Shown: positions 39,118 to 50,301 of the stretch, piece by piece
Layout of the letters: the number at the start of each line of letters is the position of its first letter
Numbering within the stretch: the first letter of the stretch is position 1
Origin: Himantopus leucocephalus
Taxonomy: Eukaryota > Chordata > Aves > Charadriiformes > Recurvirostridae
Direction of reading: 5' to 3'
Length of the DNA stretch: 64,000 nucleotides
Assembly (NCBI GenBank): GCA_003993805.1
Contig: RSEF01000003.1
Span: 82,938,123 to 83,002,122 of the forward strand
The notes under the pieces: generated by a model
What the model was told of the DNA's origin: nothing
Database searches by the model: none
The model's input: the letters and a program-made list of their open reading frames with translations, nothing else
Position numbers and translations under genes: made by a program

Positions 39118-39604
39118 CTCTGTAGTCAGAGGGATGTCCTCTAAAATTAATCTTAGGGGTACTGGTTGCAAATGATGATGTGTTGTCAAAGTTCAAACCA
39201 TTTGATTGTAGTATAAGTTTTCTTTCTTCAGATACTCCTAATTCAGTTTCATTGATGTCCTGAAGATGATCAGGCCAACGGTGGATTATTCTCCTTTCAA
39301 GTATGTAACGTGGAACAATGATCACAAACTTTTTTTGTATTTCTACTAGATGTAGGGAAAAATGTATTGTTTTCAACAAAGAATTAACTGCTTTTTTTCA
39401 AACTAGAGAAAGTTGATGTGTTGCTTTCAATACATGAAGTTTTTCTTTATCAAGATTCATCTTGTGGATTAATCTTGGAAAATGAGAGCACTTGACTTTT
39501 TTGTCATGAAGTAAACTGTCTGAAATGTTGTAGACCAATTCAGTTGCTTCTGTATATTTTTTATTTCTCATTATGAATAACAAACAAAAGTTAAAGTCCT
39601 CTTC
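39118..39604 (-). pseudogene. Candidate exon of an unidentified protein, broken by one in-frame TGA
   Basis: Read on the minus strand, a frame opens after an acceptor-like CTTCTAG at 39605-39607 and stays open to a donor-like CAGAG|GTAATA (GT at 39117-39116), except for one TGA at 39400-39398. The first part reads EEDFNFCLLF then RNKKYTEATELVYNISDSLL, and the second contains RRIIHRWPDHLQDINETELG. Frame and composition continue unchanged across the stop. The segment is 487 nt, entering in phase 0 and leaving in phase 1, compatible with the candidate exon at 45323-45193 upstream. The first half looks helical. I do not recognise the family. It may be a decayed exon, a real exon with a sequence error, or chance. 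Confidence 0.33.
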
Positions 39605-42600
39605 CTAGAAGGTACAGTAGAATTATTTTTATATGGCATTTGATTGCCTCATTACCTATGTTACATGGGAGACAGTGCTCACCAAACTTTGCAGTGAAAT
39701 ATATGAGCAGCATGCATGAAAAGAATTTTCTGTTTCTTCTAGCTCCTAATGTACATTTTCTAAAGTAAGGGGTTTGGTTTTTTATGGGTTTTTTTTTTTC
39801 CTTGCATGGTACTTCAATGTATGTGTAAAATAATCTGAGATACCATATTCTAAAAAACACTAGTCAGGAAGACATAAATCCATACCTATGCTTTTATTCC
39901 AAATATGCAATTTTAACACACTATAAAAGGTGGTGGTGTTTTTTTTGGTTGCTATTTGAGGAGTATATAATATTGTTAAAGACTCAATGTTTATATCAAA
40001 GCCTGAATTAAACATAAGACATCAGTTGCCAGACACAGTGCAAACCTGCCACAGAAGCACCCTGTTGGTTCAAATCAGTGAACTCTGGGCATTCCATCAG
40101 GCAGCATGACAAAGGTTCTGCTTCTGAGACGAGCATCAGAAAACACGGAGATTTAGCTTGTGTCACAGACAGCCACCTCGGACTCCTAATTCTGATGAAG
40201 TAATGCCTACGTGCACTGAGAAGGACAGAGAGACTCCTTTAGCACAAATTCATGATGTAACTTGCTTTTGAATCTTTGGGTCCAAATCAAAATCCCTTAA
40301 ACCTTATGCCCTCTCTATATCTTATGAGGCTTATGCATATGATAGAAGATTTGTCTTGTGAAAATTTGAATTTTAACAGCATATACCATGTTATCATTAT
40401 TATTGCTATTATTCTTACAACTCTGATCACTGTTGGGTTTAGATACGTGACAGGAACAGTGCTTTTTTGACAAAAGTAAATACTAATTTGACTGTCAGTT
40501 GATTATACTTCAAGATACATTTACAATACAACAGAGGATGCAACAGTTGCAGCCAACAGCCTCTATATACTATTCTTTTTTTGTCATCCAAGTGTTGATC
40601 CCTCAAGCATTCTAATTTAAAATTTTGTAAACAGGAGGGAAAATAAAGAAAAATAAAGGCCATATTTTATGGAACAGGATTTATCCATGTTTTCATTGGA
40701 TGAACAGCTGGAAAGACATCCCGAATCATTTCATTCAGAATGAACCTAATCACCTTCTGTAAAATTATGTTTTCCAGAGGTTTTCCCATATAATTATTTC
40801 TATGTGAGTGAAGAAACTAGGCACTTTCCTTTGTTCCAAGGTCCTTTACAGTAGAGCGAGAAAAGCTGACATCAATGCAGGGTCAGATATGGCTGCTGTC
40901 TGTGTAGGGAAGAGATGACAAGAGCACTAGAGTGTCTTAACTGTATCAGAGGGCCAAGAGAATTTCCTGCTGACATCAGGTAGTGGCTAGGATATACTTC
41001 CCTTCCTCATCCAGCAGCCATTACTCTTTCCCCTGTTGCCATGCAAGCAAACAAAACAAACTTTGTATTGGTGAGTACTCAGATACATATAAGGCACATA
41101 TAAATTTCACTGTATAAGGAAATGAGACCATGGTGATTTTGCAACCTAGGATTTGAAAGTCCTGCAGGACAGTAGCATGTCTTCTATATGTTCGAAGGAG
41201 TCAATGTAGCATTGGAACCACTGGCAACCTTGCACGTACGAAACCATGATGTTTTTTTGTCAATACGAGGACAACACAGACCAAAATAATAGTGTTCTTT
41301 GCTACAGCAACTAAACTTCTATTGTAACAATTATGACTGAGATTTTTTTTAGATTTAATATCTTGTCCTATTTTTTATAGTTTTAAAATTTATTCATTAT
41401 GAATTATGAGGATTTTTTTCTCATTTTGCGAGAATTCTAGCACAAGATCCAGACTCTAGCTTGATCCCATTTAGCTCCGCAATACAAAGATTAAGGATGT
41501 GAAGCCCACAAAAGTATATTTTTACCCAGGCATGAATTTCACACTACATAACTAAATGTACAGAATGCTAAGAAAGGAAGATCATCCTCCACTCTCTGAA
41601 TTACCAACAGCAATATTTGGAATTACAGTCATCTTCTGCAAATAGTATGCATTTTTATCACAATCTATTTTAAGGGGCTTTTTTTCTGATGTATGCTTAC
41701 TCTTTCCCTAAACTCAAAGATTTTATGAAGCATTCTACTCAAAGGAAGTACGTTAGATCAGTAACTCAGTGCAATAGAATATTTTTTCACTTTGTCATTT
41801 ATTTTGTAATGCTACTGTTTTATTAAATTACACATCTAAGATGTCCTCTATCCTCTAGTAAAGCCATCCAACTATAATTCTAAATTCTGCCTTTTGTTTT
41901 TAGGATTGTATGTATTGTACTGGTAACCAAAACTTCAGAAGTCATTTGTATTTGTTACAAATGTCTTACTCTATGTCCTGTACATATTTGTGACTTTAGT
42001 TTCCTATTGTTCTGTAACTCCTACAGTAACAGTAACAGAAAGATTTAAGGCACAGTTTCATTCCACTGGCATCACTCAAGATTCGTAGGTGCCTTCATTA
42101 AATGCAACATGTGCTTACAACTGAGCACACAATTCTACTTTGCTTCATCGCCATGCGTCCATTACACGTGAAGAGTCTTAATCACAAAAATATCAAGCTG
42201 TCTTCTAAGTATAGCTGAAGGACTACAGTAGAGATCTGAAGAATCCTTAAATTTCATTTCAAATTTTCTCCTAAAAATGTCCCTCTAACAAGACAGAGCG
42301 TACTCCCAAACAGAAATGGAGTAAGAAAGAAGAAAAGGGAAAAGAGGCTTTAAACAAAAAAACCTCCGATATTATATAGGTGGGATTTGCATGGGAAATT
42401 AACTGTAGCCCTCTGAATGGATGACAGCTTTTTGTTACTATTTCTCAGTTAAGGTTGAGAGTGGCTCTGATTGGGCCTTCCCAATAATTATTTTCCCCAG
42501 GACAATAAATCTGTGGATAATGCAAAACCAAATTTTGCTCTGAGCTGCTCTACTGGTTTAGAGATCATGCAGTATACCGATTTCTCTGCCTAGCCATCCC

Positions 42601-44555
42601 ACAAGAAAGGAAGGTTTCAGATATGTACCAGGTCCGGATAAAACCATGGCTCACAAGAATTTACCAGACGTGTCCAGCAGGACCAGATGAACGCAGGAGA
42701 GTTTGAAGCTTTATGAAGCTCCCTAGAATTTTTTGTGCTAAAAAGATAAAAAGAGTTTTTTAAAAAAGGTTGTTGTCCACTCATCAGATCAGAAACTTTG
42801 ATTTTTGAGAGAAAATTTATTAGAACAGCTATTTCAAATTAAAAGGAAACTGACATTTGAAAATACTCTAATTCTTAGTGTCTTTCCAGGACTGCCAACT
42901 GAGTAAGATGGAAAAACACACATCAGCATAAAATTTGCATTTTCTTGAGAGATGCTGCTCAGATATCACTCTGTTCCAACACGTTTCTAATAAAGTTTGG
43001 CATATGTAATATCAACCAATGCACATAAAAATGAATCCTGCATTTTAAGTAGCATGGGTACTGTGATCATTAAAAGTTCAGTTATAGTGGGTGATAAGAC
43101 AGAAACCTTTGATAAGATACATTGGAAAGGTTTACATTTCTAAAGAAATGTATTTTAAACTCACAAGAGTTCTTAAAACCAGTAGGAGAGAGAAAGCTTC
43201 AGGTTATCTAAAGCAGTTAATCAGCAAAATATTTATGTAAAATATGTAAATAAAAAATGTGGGTCTGTCTTCTACATCCAGAAGCTAGACACATAGTGCT
43301 GTTTTACCTTGGTTTCTCTGATTCTCTTTTACCTCTTTTAGACCTCCTGGTTTTCAGGTTTTCATCTTGATTATAATCATTAATATGAAATTATTTGATC
43401 ACCTAATGTTTTTTTTACAGAAGACTCTTAGGAAAACAAACATTTCTTTTCCAGTTACTGTCATATACATGGCAACAAGGCTCTAAGCTGCTTTCACTTA
43501 AACTTTACTCTATCCCGTACTAACTAGAAGTCTTCACAGTAAATAGTGATTGCCTAGAGCCTAGTCAGATCTCTCTAAAATCTGTGAAAAAATCCCAGAA
43601 CTGCAGGGTCCTGATTTTTAGCATGAAATACACAGCACTCCTATCTTTCTTGGGAAGTTCCCAACAAACAGAAATATCCAGAGCTTTGCAAAATTACCAT
43701 ATTGTTGATTTACTGTTGAATTCTTTTGGTCTAATTGACAGTGATGGAGTAGAAACTTTGTTGTCGATAACATATTGAAATATGTGCTTTAAATCTAATT
43801 AGGGCAGCTTACTGAAAACTACAGATAGTGGGTTATGTATTTCATATGAAAAGAATAGAAATAAGCAATAAGGAGTTAAAGAAAACTGTGAAATGTGCTC
43901 ATTCCTCTGTCATGAATGATCATAATAAAATTTTATAACTAAGTTAAATTAAAAACAGATAAAGAAAAAAACTAACACTCAACAAAAAAAACCCAACCTC
44001 AGAAAGAGAATGAAACCTCTGTCAAATAAATACTCACATGCACTTGAGACCTTCGTGGTTGGTTAGGAAATACCAAGAAACCCTCCTAGAGGACATCAGA
44101 TAATGTAATTAAGTTGATAATAAGGACAACATAAATTATATTTTACAAAAGTTCAAAACTATGTTTCATCCATTAAAAATAGTGAAAAATACAAGTAATA
44201 TTTTTTAAAAGCATGCAAGTCAACATTTTCAATACTGTCAAATAACTAATCTATTAAGGACTTGTGTTTTGAAGATTTGCAGTCAGTGGTAATTCAGAGT
44301 TTCAGTACCTAAAACACCCAAAAATCTGATCTAAATTACTTTTCTATTTGGAATTTAGATATAAATTTGGAAAGGAACTTAATCCCTTCAAAATTAATAA
44401 CAGAAGTATAACGGGGATGGTGTCTGGCACAAGAAGCAGCACCCTATGTTAAGCTTCCACAGTGGTGCTGGGGCACAGTGGGGCACAATCAAATATGTCA
44501 GAGAAGAAGTCCTAGAAGTCAGCAAGCTGAGTGAGGTACAGCTTAGACGGACCAG
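39605..44555. other. Noncoding, possible intron
   Basis: No recognised repeat or RNA gene. Minus-strand frames at 39860-39591 and 40663-40439 are rich in leucine, lysine and aromatic residues from AT-rich DNA and look like chance. This would be intron if the 45.3-kb and 39.6-kb candidate exons belong together. Confidence 0.4.
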
Positions 44556-44607
44556 GACAGGTGTGAAGACCTGTCTGAAATGCTACAGACAGGTGTTTCT
44601 TGAAACA
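44556..44607 (+). other. Cluster of three short perfect inverted repeats
   Basis: GACAGGT (44556-44562) can pair with ACCTGTC (44569-44575). ACCTGTCTG (44569-44577) can instead pair with CAGACAGGT (44585-44593). GTGTTTC (44592-44598) can pair with GAAACAC (44601-44607). The first two pairings are mutually exclusive. I know of no RNA family matching this, and function is unknown. Confidence 0.6.
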
Positions 44608-45192
44608 CTTTTCTCTTCAGAGCTTGCTGAGCACTTTTATACTTATTTTTACACCATCTCACATTAACAACTCTGAATCCTTCCTAAAAATGTGGTGTTT
44701 AACCTGTTTGTTAGGTTACGAAAGACAGGTTTTAAATACTAAGTGAAAGGAGAAATTTAAAGACAAGCTTCCTCCTCCGTGAGTATTCCAAGTGTAGGAA
44801 TATTGCATCAGGAAATTAAAAGTTAGCTGTCACTGCTTTTTGAATGGGCCCTGCTCCAAGAGCCGTATTTTGACAATAATTTCTGCAATAAGCTCCAGGA
44901 CGGGGAACTTAGGTTGGGAATGTGTACTGTCTGGGTCTCAGACAAGGCTGGGCATAAAGTAGGGTCCAAATTGTCAGTATTACCGAAACTAAAATGTTTC
45001 TGAGCATACAGAGAAACTCCCTGGTGTCCAGGCAGTTTTCGTACTGAAGCTGGGAGTCATGGTTTCTTGTTAATGAAGCAGCAGCTGAGCATAATTTTTC
45101 AGGTTAATTATTAAATGCAGTGAAATGCTTTAGAGATGTGAACCCTTTTGGGAGGATTTTTCCGTTTTGGACAATTTTGCCCATAGTCCTAC
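44608..45192. other. Noncoding, nothing recognised
   Basis: The plus-strand frame that begins at 44446 ends at 44667. No repeat or RNA gene was seen in the rest. Confidence 0.4.
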
Positions 45193-45323
45193 CCAGTCAG
45201 CCATATCAGTGAGCTGATAATCACCAATACCGCTGGTAACATTTTTAGAATTCCCATATGTGGTATCATTAAAGCTTTTTAGAGGTAAGTCATTGACATA
45301 CATGTAACACGTCAGTATTTCTT
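45193..45323 (-). CDS. Candidate internal exon, unidentified protein
   Basis: On the minus strand a long pyrimidine tract (CTTTTCTTTCTCC, TTTTT, CCCCCTGCCCT; about 45338-45365) precedes an acceptor TGTAG at 45328-45324. The frame then reads EEILTCYMYVNDLPLKSFND and continues to GDYQLTDMADW before a donor-like GACTGG|GTAGGA (GT at 45192-45191). The exon would be 131 nt, entering in phase 1 and leaving in phase 0. Phase 0 matches the start of the candidate exon at 39604. The open frame itself runs on to a stop at 45130. No family recognised. Confidence 0.3.
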
Positions 45324-45365
45324 CTACACCCATGTTTCAGGGCAGGGGGAAAAAGGAGAAAGAAA

Positions 45366-47568
45366 AGCCAGTAACAAAGCAGAAAGCTGTCTTCATAACA
45401 CAGTGAGCTTAGAGGTTTTTAAGAGGTTTATAAGCTTAGAGGTTCAGCATTATGTTCAGTTTCTTTTCATCTACCTGCAAGAACCACATAACTATTTTCA
45501 CATAACTATTTCTCCTGGCTTGTTTTCTTTTAGGGATGTCTTGCGTTTGCTGTGCCATGCTCCGCATTCTCCATCTTTTCTCCATATGCATGACAACTCA
45601 TCTGGGAACGCTCCTGATCCCTTTACGTACACATTCTTCTTTTCCTTACAGTTTCCATTGCCTTTTTATGCCTCTTTGACTCTTTTTTCTTTTCTGTATT
45701 TATCATTCCTTCTCCTTCATCCAGAAAAATCCTGTGATACTTGTACAACAGTTGACACTAAATGATATATAACACTGTCAAACTTCACTTGAAATTCAAC
45801 ATTGAATACTTCTGAGATGTGTTGTACTCCTACTAGCTCAATGTTATTGATCAGTGACAGCAAAGAACTGTAGAACAAAAGGAGATGGTGGGATGACAGA
45901 AAACATGCAGAACCCAGCAGAAAGACTCCTGCAGACACATGAGACATTCAAGGCCAGTGAGCACAGGTCACTACAATGTACTTTCCTCCAATTGACTTTA
46001 GTAGGTATAGGCACAAAATTATGTGTCTAACTGAACATAAATCTTAGCAAACAAGCAGGCAGTTACATGGTTGTTAAGGTTATAGCATTCCAGCCATCTG
46101 TAGGCAGAAAAAGTTTTGCAGTGTTTTTCAGAATATTAGATTTTATTTCAAAACATATATTGATTGTCTAGGGATAAGCATACGTTATTAGAGTTTAAAT
46201 ATTTCTGGGAGTGTCTTCCTTCATCAATTACCACTTCTGCTAACTGTATAGGTTTTCTTTAAAATACTTTCAAATGAACCATATGCACCGAGTTCCTACT
46301 AAAATGTATGTATTATTTTCACATGAAAAATTAGATCTCCATACCAGGATTCCTCTGCTTCAGCTCATGTATTAAATTTATAACTGCTACTTTCTGTCAA
46401 GCTTTTTCCCAATAATGTGTATTAAAATGATTATATAAAAATAAATTGCATTACATAGTATTGTAATGTTTTCTGAGATGACATTACATTAGTCTAACAC
46501 AGGTCAATTTTCTCTGGTCCTCTAATAGCATGGATAATACCTCGCTTTGTGGGTGTTTTTGTTCTTGTTATTTCTGATTTTCCCTTTTTTCCTGGAAGAA
46601 ATGTGCAACATTTCCCGGCACACATAAATAAGATCTGTTTTTACATTGTACTGCGGGCACTGTGTCTAGGTTTACTTCAGCCAGCTAAATCTAATAAACA
46701 TCTACTGGGATAGTAATTTTTAAGTTCAAGTTCAATATCAAACATGTCAGCAGTGCACTTAGCAAGAAGCAGGGCAGCAGTTTGAAGAAAATGCAGATCC
46801 AGTCACCAGTAATTTTTATCAAATTATAAACCCTTGTTAGAGTGCTGGGATTTCATCAGCTAGCAATACTTAAATAAAAGCAATCCTTCTGCAGGAGGTG
46901 ATTGTTTTTCTTAGGCATAGGTAGATTAAACATCAATTCATTTACATACTTTTGACACATGCTCTGCCAATCACATCTTCATTATCCACATTTGTGAAAT
47001 TAATACTAGATTTTGCATGGTGTTATCAGGAAGTTTCATGCTGATCAGAAATGGACTGGCATTTGTATTTATTACTTTATACCTACTGATGTAATTTTGC
47101 TTTCAGGTAATTTTTTCTCTTTGCAAAATAATTGCTGATGATCTACAAAAAAATTAATCATCGTATTTAGTGGTGTGAAATATTGTGGTAAATGGTACAT
47201 AATTATTTTGGAGGGATTATTTATACAGTATGATACTGAAGGTCTATGTATATTTAGCAGAATGTACTAAATATATTTTTCAAACAACAGAAATTATTTC
47301 TGGACTATGATTACAAAGAGACATAGACGATGCCTTATTTTAGGATGTTAAATCCAAAATTTAAGGCATTAAAACTTTTTTCCAGTGGCTGCTGACGAAT
47401 TCTGAAGTTACCTTCCACTACACATCCATCAAGTTCTGAGACAGGTAAATGGTTTGATGCCTAAATGGGTTCTTAAAGTAGGTATTCCACCCAACTTGGT
47501 CTAGATTCAGAAAGTGTTTTCAGCAGTCACTTTGTGATCTGTGTCTTCTGACTGGAGAACCTTTCAGA
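45366..47568. other. Noncoding; nothing firmly recognised
   Basis: Frames at 45403-45765 (plus, 120 codons) and 45947-45717 (minus) are low-complexity or hydrophobic and not convincing. Segment 46820-47050 is complex, AT-rich sequence with the texture of a conserved noncoding element but no identifying feature. Confidence 0.4.
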
Positions 47569-47943
47569 TGAGGAGAGGTAGAGACAGCTGGAACTGCTCA
47601 TCCTGGAGAAGAGAAGGCTCTTAGCGTGTATTAGTAGTACCTGACGGGAAGAAATTAAGATGAAGGACCCAGACTCTCCTCAGCACTGCCCATTGACAAG
47701 ACAGGAAGCAATGGGAATGAATTAAAAACCAGGAAATTCCATCCAAACACAAAAAAACCACTTTTTACTTTGAGGGTGGTCAAACATTGACATAGGTTGC
47801 CCATAGGGGTTGTGGAGTCTCCATCTTCGGAGATTTTCAAAACCCAACAGAACATGGTCCTGGGCTTCTGATTAAACAGGATAGTTGAGCTTCACATGAT
47901 TTCAAGAGGTCCCTTCCCACCTTAATCATTCTGTGATTCCATA
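47569..47943 (+). repeat. CR1 LINE 3' fragment, plus orientation
   Basis: Order follows the CR1 3' region: GAGCTGG-like start, CTGGAGAAGAGAAGGCTC, GGAAATTCCATC, GAGGGTGGTCAAACA, GGTTGCCCA, GTTGTGGAGTCTCCATC, AGGTCCCTTCC, and a terminal ATTCTGTGATTCCAT. It is more diverged than the copies at 12.6 and 18.9 kb and from a different subfamily. The minus-strand frame here is a shadow. Confidence 0.95.
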
Positions 47944-48910
47944 ACACACATGAGGACATAGCATTTCCAGTCCCCTATATCCAACTGGAATGTGGGAGAC
48001 CTGTGTGCAAATACCCACATTTGACTTGCCTAGAGCTCTGGACTTCCACGAGTCAGTTCTGATACTTCCCCTGTAGTATACATTAATGCTCTAGTTACAG
48101 CATACGCCAGACCACAGTCCAGACTACATCTTCCAATTTTTTATTTATTCATTCTTCCCCCTGAAGCTCTTCTGTGTGTTTCAGGTACTATAATCTGCAT
48201 ATCTAAAGCAATGGGAAAAAAAAAGAGGTTATCATTAACCTATTCATTTTAGTTGTAATCCCAAAAGAGAAAAATGCTTAATAGACTTTAGAAGATAGTC
48301 TTAAATCCTGTATATCTTCTCAGAATTTCCTCCTAAATTGCTTGATTTCCCACTAATGATATCAATATATGATCACATAAAAAAGATCTGCAATGTTACT
48401 TACACAATGGCAAATAAAGTATCTACATTGGCAGTATCTACACCACCATCACTTTATACTTTTGTGTTCATCTTGCACAAGATTCAAGATATGGCTCAGC
48501 ACTGATACTTTAAATTGCCTGTGAAAGATATTTGCTTTCACTAGTCCAGTAAATTAATTTAATATGACTTAGCTATTGGGAATCAATTACTCCATTAAGA
48601 AAGGTTTGAGACATCTTGTCCCGTAATCGTTTCATCGTAGAAGTGACAGTTCAGCTTAGTCTTTTTTCTTACTTGTAGTCTTGACAGTGCTAGAGACTGT
48701 GACATAGGTCATAATTTTCTTAGGTAACATGAATAATCTCTGATTTGCTAACTGTATCTAACTCTTCTTAATTTTTCATTTGCTCCATATACCTGACTAA
48801 ACTAAAACTGACTAAACAGAAAAAGGATTTGGGTATGCCTATGCACTCCAGTAAATGGACTTTAAGGGAAAAAAAATAATTTGGAAAAAAAATCCAACAA
48901 AACACAGAAG
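47944..48910. other. Unique DNA between two CR1 copies
   Basis: No repeat or exon recognised. The flanking CR1 fragments point toward each other with their 3' ends inward, about 970 bp apart. Confidence 0.5.
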
Positions 48911-49115
48911 CTCAGAATGGTCGAAGTGGGAAAGGACCTCTGGAGATAATCTAGTCCAAACATTCTCTGCTCAGGCAGGATACAGCTAGTGCAGGTTGCC
49001 CAAGACCTTATCCAGTTGGGTTTTGGGTATGTCCAAGGGCAGGCACTCCACAACTTCTTCAGACAACCTGTTCCAGTGCTTGATTGTGCTAAAAATGCTG
49101 TTTTCTTTAAGCAAA
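48911..49115 (-). repeat. CR1 LINE 3' fragment, minus orientation
   Basis: The plus strand shows the reverse complement of a CR1 3' end: TCAGAATGGTCGAAGTGGG, GGACCTCTGGAGATAATCTA, GTGCAGGTTGCCCAAGACC, TCCAAGGGCAGGCACTCCAC, AACCTGTTCCAGTGCTTGA. After about 49115 similarity fades. The open frames crossing it in both directions are not genes. Confidence 0.95.
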
Positions 49116-49246
49116 TGGATCTCAAAGAACAGTTACTTTATATAACTTTTTACTACCAATTCTTTTTCCTCTTACAGCAATAGGCAGCTACTATGTCTTC
49201 TCTATAGCTTGACTTTGAAATAGAATTTCATCACTGTCCAATAACG

Positions 49247-49593
49247 CTATTCTGCAAACAGTCCTAAACAAAATGGAGGATGAATTTTTTGTTCATGCTG
49301 AGTCCTGAAGCCACATCCATAGAAAATGGATGATATTTGCTCTCTCAAATCAAGTTTAATAAAGTAATTCTGAAGTTCTGAGGTGTCTTTTGTGCTGCCC
49401 TTAAAACTTGCAAGTAACTTCCAGATATGTCCTCCTTCTGATAAGAACTTGAGGACTTGAGGTAAATCTACGTAACTTCTGATCAGTTCATATAATTTTT
49501 TCATTTCTTTTTCTTTCTTCTCAGGAGCTCCTGAGGCTGAGATGTGGGTAAACTGCACTGATAACAACTTCAGTAATCCGTCTTGGTCCACCC
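49247..49593 (-). CDS. Candidate second exon of an unidentified protein (C-terminal part)
   Basis: On the minus strand the frame follows an acceptor CTAACAG (AG at 49595-49594) and runs to TAG at 49249-49247. After joining, it gives residues 62-176 of a 176-residue product. It contains DQDGLLKLLSVQFTH, a charged stretch EKKEKEMKKLYELIRSYVD, and LSEGGHIWKLLASFKGS. The composition suggests amphipathic helices, with no signal peptide or membrane segment. The last ~25 residues look less protein-like, so the true exon may end earlier; no clear donor is visible there. The acceptor's pyrimidine tract is weak. No family recognised. A decayed exon is also possible. Confidence 0.4.
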
Positions 49594-50117
49594 CTGTTAG
49601 CTTGATAAATCAAACTCCTTTTACCACTCTTTTTGTTGAGGTTATAATCCTGGTTTTTTTAAAGTCATAAAAAAAAAAAAGGTACTATTTTACGGCTGGT
49701 GAATGACAGATTTTTCACAGCGATTTGGCTTTTAACTTCGTTCATGCTTTCCTGAAATTAATTTTTTTCAGTCTGATGTTTCTGAACTGCCTCTCTTCTA
49801 GTTCCTACAGTGTGCTTCTCTTTTGCTGATGTGCTGAAGTGCACAATTTAGATTTTTATTTTGTTTTGTTTTTCAATACTTCAAGGATAAGAATAATCTC
49901 CTCTAGTTGTAGAAGTCTACATCAGGAGGAAGTAAACTGTCCCCTAGATGTGCTCCATTCATAATAACCCTGGCATTTGGAATATTAAAACCAAGATAAG
50001 TAAACTGACCATAGTATTTTTAACATTACATCAGCATAAGAGTGAACAAGGTTATTCCTCAGGTTTGTTTACAGATTTCTGTTTCAGGAAGTTGCAATGG
50101 ATTCATGTAGATTTTAC
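49594..50117 (-). other. Candidate 524-bp GT-AG intron
   Basis: Minus-strand donor TTTCAG|GTAAAA at 50118/50117 and acceptor TAACAG|GG at 49594/49593. The exon before ends with one base of a codon and the exon after starts with two (G plus GG gives glycine), so the frame is kept. A pyrimidine tract immediately before the acceptor is weak; a long T run lies further upstream, around 49657-49681. Confidence 0.35.
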
Positions 50118-50301
50118 CTGAAAGTCTCAGCAAAAATCTTTTTAAAGAACTTAAATCAGATCTACGTGCTCCTGATGCACAGTAGGGAACTGCATCCTTT
50201 CTGAGTTTGTTTGGTGATACAGGAAATTTTTCAAATTTCTCCAGTGTAATTTTCTTTACTTCACAGTATTTCTTTCTCCCCTTTCTGTTCTGTTCAGACA
50301 T
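50118..50301 (-). CDS. Candidate first exon of an unidentified protein
   Basis: An ATG at 50301-50299 opens a frame on the minus strand starting MSEQNRKGRKKYCEVKKITL and ending SLKRFLLRLS at a good donor CAG|GTAAAA. It gives 61 residues plus one base. The N-terminal part is basic and looks disordered, while the end looks helical. An alternative is an internal exon starting after an acceptor-like TTCTTCTATGTCTGAACAG, which would remove the first four codons and imply more exons upstream. Joined with 49593-49247 it makes a 176-residue product. I do not recognise the family. Confidence 0.38.

Noticed and set aside
40040..40110. Possible tRNA because of a GGTTCAAATC-like box
   Set aside because: No A box at the right distance and no cloverleaf pairing could be built.
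45403..45765. 120-codon plus-strand frame, the longest non-repeat frame on that strand
   Set aside because: Phenylalanine-, leucine- and serine-rich from pyrimidine-rich DNA, with no domain features.
49247..50301. Assignment of the candidate gene to a named meiosis or DNA-repair family
   Set aside because: The helical, charged texture invites such guesses, but I could match no motif to a specific protein.
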